DNA from: Pseudomaricurvus sp033283335
GTDB taxonomy: Bacteria; Pseudomonadota; Gammaproteobacteria; Pseudomonadales; Cellvibrionaceae
Reading direction: 5' to 3'
DNA: 64,000 nucleotides
NCBI GenBank assembly: GCA_033283335.1
Contig: JAWMQP010000014.1
Span: 8,328 to 72,327, forward strand
Part shown: positions 43,637 through 52,159 of the stretch, piece after piece
Layout: each line of letters opens with the position of its first letter
How positions within the stretch are numbered: position 1 is the first letter of the stretch
The notes under the pieces: model-generated
What the model was told of the DNA's origin: nothing
Database searches by the model: none
What the model saw: only the letters and a program-made list of their open reading frames with translations
Translations under genes and position numbers: made by a program

Positions 43637-44650
43637 ATGAGAGAACGGGAACTGCCGATCAGTTATGCCGCCATCCTTACGGACGTTGCCAGCCAGTTCG
43701 GGGCGTCTCGACAAGCGCTACTGGCCACAGCCGGGCTGGATGAAAACCTGCTGGAAAACCCCGACGCACGCTGCCCGGAAGCACAATTACGCAACCTGAT
43801 CGACGCGGCTATAGCCGCCACGGATAAAAAGTCGCTGGCGCTTCACTTCGGTCAGCAACTCACCCTGACCTCCCACGGGGTGTTTGGTTATGCGGTCATG
43901 AGCTGCCGTAACATTGCTCAAGTGATCGATATACTGACAAAATACTACCGCCTGTTGCTCAATAACGCTTCGCTCAACGTCAAAAGCAATAACGGCACTG
44001 TCAGTATTGAATACCACCCCACCCGCGCCCAACTGCTTGATCGCCGCCAGGATACGGAATTATTTTTTGCCGGTGTCCTGAGTTCCATCAAGCACCTGCT
44101 GCATAAGGAGCAGGTTGAAGCTGAACTGGAACTGGACTACCCCCCGCCGGAATACCAGGCCGATTACCGCGAAGTCCTGGGGTGTCAGGTGCGCTTTGGT
44201 CAGCCCATCAGCAAAATCATCTTTCCAAAACAGTTGATGGAAGAAAAACCGGAATACGCCAATCCCGCCATGCTCAAGCTCTACGAGCAGCAGTGTGAGG
44301 AGTTATTGTCACGGATGCAGACCAGTGAGGGACTCAGAGCCAAAGTGCGGGAATATCTGGTCGCTGCCCAGCAGCAATTTCCCGGTCTGGAACAGGCGGC
44401 CCAGCACTTTCACATGAGCCCAAGAACCTTTCGGCGTCGGTTGAACGATGAAGGGGTGTCATTTCAGAAAATTCTCGACGAGGTGCGGCGGGAGCTGGCA
44501 GAAACTTATCTGCGCAATCCCGCCATCTCCGTCAATCACACCGCGGACCTGCTCGGCTTCCACGATGTGTCCAATTTCCGTCGCGCGTTCATCCGCTGGA
44601 GTGGCGGCACGTCACCGTCGGAGTTCAAAAAGCAATCCCTGCGTCACTAA
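43637..44650 (+). CDS. AraC-family regulator (OruR/arabinose-binding-type N-domain)
   Basis: The 337-aa protein has an N-terminal sensor domain of the type in OruR-like regulators (ELPISYAAILTDVASQFGASRQALLATAGL) and a C-terminal AraC HTH (FHMSPRTFRRRLNDEGVSFQKILDEVRRELAETYL and NHTADLLGFHDVSNFRRAFIRWSGGTSPSEF). It is divergent from the diiron gene across a 235-bp gap, typical for a regulator and its target. Confidence 0.85.
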   Translation: MRERELPISYAAILTDVASQFGASRQALLATAGLDENLLENPDARCPEAQLRNLIDAAIAATDKKSLALHFGQQLTLTSHGVFGYAVMSCRNIAQVIDILTKYYRLLLNNASLNVKSNNGTVSIEYHPTRAQLLDRRQDTELFFAGVLSSIKHLLHKEQVEAELELDYPPPEYQADYREVLGCQVRFGQPISKIIFPKQLMEEKPEYANPAMLKLYEQQCEELLSRMQTSEGLRAKVREYLVAAQQQFPGLEQAAQHFHMSPRTFRRRLNDEGVSFQKILDEVRRELAETYLRNPAISVNHTADLLGFHDVSNFRRAFIRWSGGTSPSEFKKQSLRH

Positions 44651-44666
44651 ACTGGTTCGGTTTATG

Positions 44667-46685
44667 TCACTTGTCAGCGATGTGTGGTTGTAAATGTAGT
44701 TTTGCTTCCACCTCGCTCCAGGGCACCAGCTTGAAGTTCTGCCGGGTAGCGGGCATGCGGTTACGACCATCCTGAACCACCAACAGTCCGCGCCCGAAGT
44801 CGCCGCCCAGATTGGCACTGGTCACCGCCAGACCGTCCGTTTCCGAACTGCCATCGACCCCCGCACTGAGATTGGCCATAACCCTGAAGCGACCGGCGTA
44901 GGCGTGCGTTTGTCGATCGTAGAGTACATAACTGTTATCCCCCTGACTCGACACCACCACATAGCCATGGCCTGACGCGTCGTGATAAAGGCTCAAGCCT
45001 TCCACATCCGCAACCAGATACCCCTGCTCGACACTGTCTAGCAACGTCAGCTCACTGCCGCTATCGGGTTCGGCCCCGATAAACCAGATACCGAAATCCT
45101 CTTCTCCCATATACAGCAGAGCGTTTTCATCGTCCGCCACACAACCTTCCGGTTGCCCAGGCAGGGAAAACTCTCTCACCAGCCTGGCCGCGATTTGGGG
45201 TTGTTTGTGAGAAGATTCCGGTCCCTGCAGAATTTCCCACTGCTGAAAGAGACCGTCCTTGTTATTCACAAAAGCATACAGAGCTTCGCTTTGACTGGAT
45301 TGATAAAGGCAGCCGCCATATGGTTCACCCAAGCTGCCATCCATCAGCTCTCCGGCAATAAAGCGTACCTGTCGATTGGATGGATCAATGGCAAACAGGT
45401 CGATATTATGGGTGGAACGGTTCGTTGCCATCGCCACATCCAGCCCTTCACCCAGCGGCCCAGGGGCGTAGCGTATATCCACATTATTAAGGTTGCCACG
45501 GGCTAACATTTGCACCAGCTTACCCTGCAAATCATACACCGCCAGGCCCTGTTTTTTATCCGTTCCCAACACCAGACTTAGCTGCGGCTGTTGCCGGTTT
45601 ACCCAAATTTCCGGGTCATCAGCCGCATCCCCAAAACTGTCCACACTATCCGTTTCCAACAGCGGTTGAACGATGAAGGTCTCAGTGGCAGCTGCTGATG
45701 ATCGCTGACTCTGCGCGTCGACGAGAACCATTGCCGACTCTCCCGACCACAGCCCCTCTCCCTCTTCCGGCATGCCCCACCAACGCCAACCGTCCGAGTT
45801 TTTATTCGGTAAGCCACTGAAGCTGGTTACCCCTGCGGGCAGCTCGCCATGGAATGACAGTTTCTGCAGCACCTGCCCTTGGCTGGACAACAACTGCACC
45901 TGGCCGCTGTCCATTTCCGTCAACAGCAGGCCTTTGCCGTCCAGGTATTGCACATCCGTCGGGGCTGCAGTGAGATGCCCCACCGGGCTCACACCCGCCA
46001 GTAAACGTCGCGATTCATCCATCTCTTCGTCACTGTTCAGACTTAAGACACCGACGCCCTCCTGTGACCAATAGAAGCGCTGATTCTGATCATCCACACT
46101 GCAGCTGAGCACGCCTTCACCCAGGGCTATCTGCCGCACCTCCCGCGCCTGCACAACGCCATCATTCAACAGCAGGGCTAGCTGAAAGGCCTGACCTTCT
46201 TCGCTCACGGCCCAAACATTGACACTGTCGATAGCCGGTGAAATTGACAGACAGCCAACCGTCAAGGCATAGTCCCACTGCTGGGGCCACTCCCAGATAC
46301 GGTATTTTTTATCACTCAGGTCGTAGCGTCCAAATACCAACTGGTTGGCAGATTCATCAAGATTCAGCGTCCAGACACCCTCACCCTCTCGATCAACACG
46401 AACATCCACCGATTTGCTGTCACCAACACCACTGGCCAACAGGAGACCCTGATCCGAGAAGATGGCCAATCCCCGCTGCTCACTTGAGGCAAACACCAGA
46501 TCACCTGAATCATGTTGCTGCGTTCGCAAGGCATAACCTTCCAGTCCGGCAATGGCATGTTGTGCCGGAGTCAAGGAAATCACGGAGGAGCTCTGATCCT
46601 CCACTGTATCACTGCAACCGGATAAGGCTGCCCAACACAGAGCCAGCCCACTTATTACACCACCACACAAAAAACGTTGCTTCAT
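44667..46685 (-). CDS. Beta-propeller phytase lipoprotein
   Basis: The 672-aa protein has a lipoprotein signal (MKQRFLCGGVISGLALCWAALSGC). The second half is a beta-propeller phytase domain: GSDDPEIWVN-like DDPEIWVNRQQPQLSLVLGTDKKQGLAVY, NNVDIRYAPGPLGEGLDVAMATNRS, PEGCVADDENALLYMGEEDFGIW, and SSETDGLAVT. The first half (residues 30-320) looks like a second, degenerate propeller, as in two-domain phytases. It hydrolyses phytate to release phosphate. It starts 150 bp after the TonB receptor gene stops. ATG 46685 gives the signal peptide; 46730 is less likely. Confidence 0.82.
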   Translation of the reverse strand: MKQRFLCGGVISGLALCWAALSGCSDTVEDQSSSVISLTPAQHAIAGLEGYALRTQQHDSGDLVFASSEQRGLAIFSDQGLLLASGVGDSKSVDVRVDREGEGVWTLNLDESANQLVFGRYDLSDKKYRIWEWPQQWDYALTVGCLSISPAIDSVNVWAVSEEGQAFQLALLLNDGVVQAREVRQIALGEGVLSCSVDDQNQRFYWSQEGVGVLSLNSDEEMDESRRLLAGVSPVGHLTAAPTDVQYLDGKGLLLTEMDSGQVQLLSSQGQVLQKLSFHGELPAGVTSFSGLPNKNSDGWRWWGMPEEGEGLWSGESAMVLVDAQSQRSSAAATETFIVQPLLETDSVDSFGDAADDPEIWVNRQQPQLSLVLGTDKKQGLAVYDLQGKLVQMLARGNLNNVDIRYAPGPLGEGLDVAMATNRSTHNIDLFAIDPSNRQVRFIAGELMDGSLGEPYGGCLYQSSQSEALYAFVNNKDGLFQQWEILQGPESSHKQPQIAARLVREFSLPGQPEGCVADDENALLYMGEEDFGIWFIGAEPDSGSELTLLDSVEQGYLVADVEGLSLYHDASGHGYVVVSSQGDNSYVLYDRQTHAYAGRFRVMANLSAGVDGSSETDGLAVTSANLGGDFGRGLLVVQDGRNRMPATRQNFKLVPWSEVEAKLHLQPHIADK

Positions 46686-46768
46686 ATTAATCACTGACTT
46701 AACCGAGATTCCGGAAGACAAGCTGAGCATTGCGACAAAATTTAGCCAGGCGCTGCAACCGGAATAAC

Positions 46769-46787
46769 AGGCCCGAAATGCGGGCCT
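46769..46787 (-). terminator. Hairpin between the TonB receptor and phytase genes
   Basis: AGGCCCG-AAATG-CGGGCCT hairpin with TT but no long T run. It may attenuate readthrough from the receptor gene to the phytase gene, or protect the upstream mRNA. Confidence 0.5.
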
Positions 46788-46835
46788 TAAATTATAGACA
46801 AGACAAAACCAGGTAGAATGACCTGAACAATTGCA

Positions 46836-49658
46836 TTAAAAATTCCGGTAGGTCAACCCCAGTACAAACGACGCACCATATTCTTCGTACTGCGCGTTGT
46901 AACGAGAGTTCCCCTGATAGAGGTACATAGGTTCATCCGTTAAATTAATGGCGTTGAAGTACAGCTGCAGGTTCCGGGTTAAATCGTAACGGGCGCTGAA
47001 ATCCAGCTGTAAATGGTCATCCAGATAGATGTCATTGTCTTTATCCTCCAGATCCAGTTCCATCAAAGTTTCACCTTTGTAAGCCGCCGACAAGCGCATA
47101 CTGAGCGGACCGGTTTCATAACCCAGAACCAGGTTACCCGCCACTTCCGCCTGCTCCGGTAGGGTAATATCCGAATCCCGGTCCGCGTCAGGCCCCAGTC
47201 CCAGGTCAGCATCACTGTCGGTAAAAGTCGCGTTGGCCTGCACTAGGAAACCGGAGTCAAAACTCTTGGTGTAGCTCAACTCCAATCCGTACAGATCAGC
47301 CCCTTTACCGTTCATGGGCATGATGATTTCGCTGTCGTTGATTGTCAGGCCTGGGGCGTAGACGGACGCATCCACTACATCACTGACATCAGCGGTAAAG
47401 ATGAAGTTATCGATTTTTTTGTAGAACAGACCAGCACTCAGTACGCCGATATTACCGGGATAGTACTCGACCATCAGGTCGAAGTTTTCCGATTCGTAAG
47501 GCTCCAACTCAGGATTACCTGCCTCCACGGACAGCTCATCGTCTTCAATACTGATTTCTTCAGGCGTCGGTGACAACGCGCCAAAGGAAGGTCTGGCAAT
47601 GGTTTGTGAATAAGCGGCCCGAACAATGGTGCTGTCACCCAGGCGGTAACGGGCATTGATGCTGGGCAGAAGGTAATCGTAGTCGCTTTCGTATTCCACC
47701 GCATCGACACTGCTGCTGAAACCGTCTTCGCTTTCGATCAGGCGAGCGTCATAACCCCTGGCCGTAAAATCTGTGGATTCATAACGAACACCATAGACCA
47801 GACGCATGGCATGGATATCCATCCGGCTCATCAGATAGAAGGCGGTGACGTCTTCTTCCAGGTGAAAATCGCGGGCCGAGGCAACGATGCTTTCGTGATA
47901 AGCCTCACCCACGTCACCATCGTCCTGGAAATCGATACCATTCGCCAGAATGTCATTATTGATCAAGCTGTTAATGGCGCTGGCGCTGATACCAGGGCCA
48001 AAACGACCCAAATCGTAAGACACCTGGCCACGGCTGAATGCGCCCATGGTCGGATCACCGGCAGCCCCGAAATCATCGTAAATGTGTTCGTTGGCATCGG
48101 CGGATTTTTCGCGATCAGTGAACTTACCACCGAACTTGATATAGCCCGGGTAATCGCCGAAGTCCATATCACGAGTGATATCAAATTGGTAGCTGAGCAG
48201 TTTTTCTTCGGTGTAATTGTTGGCTACCGACACTTCATCCAATTCGAAGTTGGCCGGATCGTAAGCGGCGTCATCCGCATACACATTAGGCGCATCACCG
48301 GCACTGCGATAGCCCATGGTAAAACCTTCACCCGCAAACACACTTTCCCGCGCATCCGGTTCGTTTTCAGAAGACTTGGAATAACCGAGTCGATACTCGA
48401 TGGTCCAGTCATCGACCATGTTCAGGCCACCGAGACTGACGGACAGAATTTTCTGCTCTTCGTAGCGGTCTTTTAACGCCCGCTCCATTTCGGCATCGGA
48501 CCACTCAGCGGAAGATGCATCGATCGTCTCAAGATCGCCATCATCGAATTTGTACTCGGCACTCTGACGGTATTCCTGGTCCTCAAAGTGACTGTAGAGA
48601 GAGCGCAGGTAGTATTCAGAAGTCGCACTGGGTCGCCAGTCCAAATTCAGTGCCGCACCCAGACGCTGGCGATTGATGGTGTAATCACGCTGCTCGATGC
48701 TTTTCAGACCGCGCACGCCGGAATCTTCAATATCCGTTTCCCAGTCCCCACCGCTTTCAATATTTTGCGAACCAAAATCACGATCCTGCCAACTCAAAGC
48801 TGCCGCGACGCCCACCTGGCCTTCGCCCACATCGAAGAGATTGGTAAAGGTGCCTGCCACCTTCGGGCTGGTTTCGGATTTGAGTTCATTGTAGTTACCC
48901 TCTGCGGATAACTGATAACTCATGCCATCGCGATCAAACGCCGACAGGCTTTTGACTTCAATGTTGCCGCCGATGTTACCACCATCCATATCCGGCGTAA
49001 CGGTTTTCGTCACCTCCAACCCTTCCAGCAAACCCGAAGGGATTACATCCAGAGCCACGGAACGACGATCGGACTCAGGCGCGGGGATGCTGATGCCATT
49101 GATAGAGGCAGTATTCAAATTGGGACTGGCACCACGAATACCGACAAAGCGACCTTCCCCCTGATCGCGCTCGATAAACACACCGGATACCCGCTGCAAT
49201 GCCTCACTCACGTTTTCGTCCGGGAACTGGCCAATAGAGTCCGCAGACACCACAGACACCAGGTTATCCGCAGCCCGCTGTTTATTCAGGGCGCTGGAGG
49301 CACCGGCTGCCTGCCCCACCACGATGATGTTTTCCAGCGCCGCTGCATCGCGACCAATGCGAACGGTTTGGCTGCTGATACGGTTATCCACCACACTGAC
49401 CTGCTGCTGAACCGACTCAGCGCCCAGGTAATCAACCATCAGGGTATAGGTACCCGCCGGCACAGAACCAAAGCTAAAACGCCCGCCGTTATTTGAGCTG
49501 GATTCGAGCTTCAGCTCCTTGAGACGAACGATTGCCCCATCGAAATAGACTTTGCCGGCAGCATCACTGACCCGGCCTTCAAGACGGCCATCTGCTGCGG
49601 CCTGCAGCGCACACATAAAGGCACCGGTAGCCGCCACAGCTTTCACGGAAGTTTTCAT
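46836..49658 (-). CDS. TonB-dependent receptor with carboxypeptidase-like N-domain, phytase-linked
   Basis: The 940-aa protein has a signal peptide (MKTSVKAVAATGAFMCALQAAADG), a CarboxypepD_reg-like domain (residues 25-105), a TonB-box-like IIVVGQ, a plug domain (DENVSEALQRVSGVFIERDQGEGRFVGIRG, VTKTVTPDMDGGNIGGNIEVKSL), and a barrel ending in YRNF. It fits large receptors for complex organics. The linked phytase and the Pho box upstream suggest that it imports phytate breakdown products or phytate itself. ATG 49658 follows GGGGAAT; the longer frame to 49691 is less likely. Confidence 0.85.
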   Translation of the reverse strand: MKTSVKAVAATGAFMCALQAAADGRLEGRVSDAAGKVYFDGAIVRLKELKLESSSNNGGRFSFGSVPAGTYTLMVDYLGAESVQQQVSVVDNRISSQTVRIGRDAAALENIIVVGQAAGASSALNKQRAADNLVSVVSADSIGQFPDENVSEALQRVSGVFIERDQGEGRFVGIRGASPNLNTASINGISIPAPESDRRSVALDVIPSGLLEGLEVTKTVTPDMDGGNIGGNIEVKSLSAFDRDGMSYQLSAEGNYNELKSETSPKVAGTFTNLFDVGEGQVGVAAALSWQDRDFGSQNIESGGDWETDIEDSGVRGLKSIEQRDYTINRQRLGAALNLDWRPSATSEYYLRSLYSHFEDQEYRQSAEYKFDDGDLETIDASSAEWSDAEMERALKDRYEEQKILSVSLGGLNMVDDWTIEYRLGYSKSSENEPDARESVFAGEGFTMGYRSAGDAPNVYADDAAYDPANFELDEVSVANNYTEEKLLSYQFDITRDMDFGDYPGYIKFGGKFTDREKSADANEHIYDDFGAAGDPTMGAFSRGQVSYDLGRFGPGISASAINSLINNDILANGIDFQDDGDVGEAYHESIVASARDFHLEEDVTAFYLMSRMDIHAMRLVYGVRYESTDFTARGYDARLIESEDGFSSSVDAVEYESDYDYLLPSINARYRLGDSTIVRAAYSQTIARPSFGALSPTPEEISIEDDELSVEAGNPELEPYESENFDLMVEYYPGNIGVLSAGLFYKKIDNFIFTADVSDVVDASVYAPGLTINDSEIIMPMNGKGADLYGLELSYTKSFDSGFLVQANATFTDSDADLGLGPDADRDSDITLPEQAEVAGNLVLGYETGPLSMRLSAAYKGETLMELDLEDKDNDIYLDDHLQLDFSARYDLTRNLQLYFNAINLTDEPMYLYQGNSRYNAQYEEYGASFVLGLTYRNF

Positions 49659-49795
49659 AGATTCCCCAATCAATATTTGTCGTAGCATCACAGTCCGGGC
49701 CGTTAACGCACAATTCCAATCGCGTTGATCACACCCGTGAATTTCTCCCTGGCACGGGAATCCCGTGTGGTTGAAAATGACACTACGAAGCGCCG

Positions 49796-49813
49796 GTGAC
49801 AGTTACATGACAG
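49796..49813 (-). promoter_or_regulatory. Pho box upstream of the TonB receptor-phytase unit
   Basis: Minus strand: CTGTCAT-GTAA-CTGTCAC, two 7-bp PhoB half-sites with the proper 11-bp period; one base differs from the consensus. It lies about 140 bp before the receptor start codon, so these genes should be induced at low phosphate. Confidence 0.75.
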
Positions 49814-50036
49814 TCCGGTTGCAAACGCACTCAGAGGCCACGATTAATCCCGGAAACTGGGCATATACGGGGTTGGCTGATCCGATTTGACTGGTGTAAA
49901 TCCTTGAACATCCCCGGTTTCCGCGCCGATACACGGCCCAGAGCCGGGCGCCGGACGGCTACTGGCGAAAAACCTGTTTATTGCCTGATCTGATTTGACT
50001 CTCCCGGTCAGATTGACATCTCTGCCACCATGGGCC

Positions 50037-50065
50037 CTGTCATGTTTTTGTCATAGAACTGTCGC
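50037..50065 (+). promoter_or_regulatory. Three-half-site Pho box upstream of the GGDEF-AraC-PhoX unit
   Basis: CTGTCAT-GTTT-TTGTCAT-AGAA-CTGTCGC: three consecutive half-sites at 11-bp steps. It ends 36 bases before ATG 50102. The gap from the receptor start to this gene (49659-50101) otherwise contains the other Pho box and no gene. Confidence 0.75.
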
Positions 50066-50101
50066 ATTCTGGTCGTGTTTAGCGGATATAGACCATTTCT
50101 T

Positions 50102-51067
50102 ATGAAAACGCTCCTGCCACTGCATTTCGCCAAAATTATCCTCCTGGCCTGTACCTGTGCCTTGGTACTCTGCCTTAATGTGTTTCTCGGGGAACTCAAG
50201 GCCAGTGACCGTATTAACTGGATCGATATTTTCGGGGAAGGGGCAACCCTGGGACTGATGCTGATGTTCCTGATTTTTGTCCTCAGCAGTCGGCCCCGAG
50301 GCCGGGTGACCAATTGTTTGGTGGCCGGATTGATGGGCTTTTGTGCGGCAACGTTTCAGGACGTTTTGGATGAGGTCTTTGCCATTGAGGCGGGCTTGGT
50401 ATTCGACGACTTTATCGAATCCGTGATTACGCCGTTTGCGGTGGTTGCCCTGGCCTACGGGCTCTACCTCTGGAATCAGGAACAACAAGCGATCAATCAG
50501 CGCTTACAGTGCAAAGAGCGTTTTTATCGCGAACACAGTGCCCTCGACGGTGTTACCGACCTCTATACCGCACTCTATATGCAAAAACACATTGATCGGG
50601 AATTGCAGCTGTTTCAGAAGCACCAACAACCTTTCTGCTTGATGATGATCGATCTTGACCATTTTGACGACTTCAATCGTCGTTACGGCCAGCATGATGG
50701 CGATCGTTTGCTGGCGCAGGTGGCCAATCTCACGGTACTCAATCTTCGCCCTGAGGATCTCGCCTGCCGATACGCCGGCGATCGATTTATTGTTCTGTTT
50801 CCGCAAACTCAATTGGTCGACGCGGAAACCTACGCACGTGAAATTCACAATGCCCTTTGCAATATGGCTTTTAAACCCAATCGAGCGGCACGTTCGGTGT
50901 ACATCAACTGCACCTACAGTCTGGTAGATCATAGCGCCAGCTCTGATGCCTCGGGATTAATTGCCCACCTGAATAAATCTTTGGAACAACAGAAAAGCCA
51001 ACACAAGCTATCTCAACTGCCAGCAATAAACCGCCAGGCAGAAAACGCTCAACAACCGGCTTTTTAG
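50102..51067 (+). CDS. Membrane protein with degenerate GGDEF domain
   Basis: The 321-aa protein has four membrane helices in the first 140 residues and a GGDEF domain behind them (LDGVTDLYTALYMQKHIDREL, MIDLDHFDDFNRRYGQHDGDRLL). The active-site motif is AGDRF in RYAGDRFIVLFPQ: the catalytic acidic fourth residue is arginine. Diguanylate cyclase activity is therefore doubtful and a signal-binding role is likelier. ATG 50102 is preferred to GTG 50075, which overlaps the Pho box spacer. It seems first in an operon with AraC and PhoX genes. Confidence 0.85.
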   Translation: MKTLLPLHFAKIILLACTCALVLCLNVFLGELKASDRINWIDIFGEGATLGLMLMFLIFVLSSRPRGRVTNCLVAGLMGFCAATFQDVLDEVFAIEAGLVFDDFIESVITPFAVVALAYGLYLWNQEQQAINQRLQCKERFYREHSALDGVTDLYTALYMQKHIDRELQLFQKHQQPFCLMMIDLDHFDDFNRRYGQHDGDRLLAQVANLTVLNLRPEDLACRYAGDRFIVLFPQTQLVDAETYAREIHNALCNMAFKPNRAARSVYINCTYSLVDHSASSDASGLIAHLNKSLEQQKSQHKLSQLPAINRQAENAQQPAF

Positions 51068-51086
51068 AGACACGACAGCTACCGCC

Positions 51087-52118
51087 ATGGATGATTACTT
51101 TACCGTTGATGATAAAATATTCCCCCTGAGCCAAATGCCTGCGGCAATGCTGGAACTGGCCCACAACAGCCATCTGAATACAGAGGAGCTGGTGCGAGGA
51201 ACCGGTATTTTTCTGGAAGACCTGTCAAACCGCCATCGGCTAATCAGTGGCGAGCAAGTAAGGCAATTGATAACCAATGTGAAAAAGCGCACATTGTCAC
51301 AAGAATTTCCACTCAGGTTTGGGCGTCAACTTCCCTACATCAGTAATAGCCTATTACTGCAGGCCATTATCAACGCCAGTAACATCCGTGATTTGCTGGA
51401 AATCCTGCGAGATAATTGTCGTTTGTATTATCCTCTGTGTTTTCTTCACCTGGTATCAGATACCCATCATCACTATTTAGTGGTGAACGATGCCGTGGGG
51501 TTTCCCCAGGGACGAGCTTTCATTTACCAGGTCTTCATTTCGTCACTGATTACACTGCTGAAAAACAGTGATATTGACAGCCGTCAATTGGGTTTTTACC
51601 TGGAACAAAGCCCACCGGATGACACGGCTCCATTGCAGACCTACCTGGGTCACCGAATTCGGTATAATGCGCCGGTGACGGCGGTCGTCATACCCGAGGA
51701 CATCTGCCAAAAGCCGCTTACCAACCCGAGTGACTGGGTCAAGCAACAGGCACTGCAGCAATGCCAGGAACAGTTGGACAGCCTGGCCAGCCAGAAAGGG
51801 TTTCTGGAGTCGCTGCACAAATGGTTACTGCGCAGGGCAACCCGTGAAGAAGTGACCCTGCACAGCAGCGCGAGTGCATTTGGTATGAGTCCAGCCACCT
51901 TCAAACGGCGCCTGAAACACCATCACAGCAGTTTCCAGCTGGAATTGGACAATGCCCGTAAGTTGTTGGCCTTGTCGTCGCTGGTGGTCAAGCACATGAA
52001 TTATGAAGATACGGCGCGGATCTTGCGCATCAATGACAATGCCAACTTCCGACGTTCCTTTAAACGCTGGACAGGCAGGTTACCCAGCCGCTTACAGGAT
52101 GAGTTACTCAATTTTTAA
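51087..52118 (+). CDS. AraC-family regulator (OruR-like)
   Basis: The 343-aa protein has an OruR-like N-terminal sensor domain (PAAMLELAHNSHLNTEELVRGTGI, PLRFGRQLPYISNSLLLQAIINA) and a C-terminal HTH (FGMSPATFKRRLKHHHSSFQLELDNARKL, NFRRSFKRWTGRLPSRL). It lies 19 bp after the GGDEF gene and 41 bp before PhoX, probably in one Pho-box-controlled transcript. Confidence 0.83.
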   Translation: MDDYFTVDDKIFPLSQMPAAMLELAHNSHLNTEELVRGTGIFLEDLSNRHRLISGEQVRQLITNVKKRTLSQEFPLRFGRQLPYISNSLLLQAIINASNIRDLLEILRDNCRLYYPLCFLHLVSDTHHHYLVVNDAVGFPQGRAFIYQVFISSLITLLKNSDIDSRQLGFYLEQSPPDDTAPLQTYLGHRIRYNAPVTAVVIPEDICQKPLTNPSDWVKQQALQQCQEQLDSLASQKGFLESLHKWLLRRATREEVTLHSSASAFGMSPATFKRRLKHHHSSFQLELDNARKLLALSSLVVKHMNYEDTARILRINDNANFRRSFKRWTGRLPSRLQDELLNF

Positions 52119-52159
52119 AACCTGAACCCAATTACTCCCTGAACTCAAGACGTTACTTT

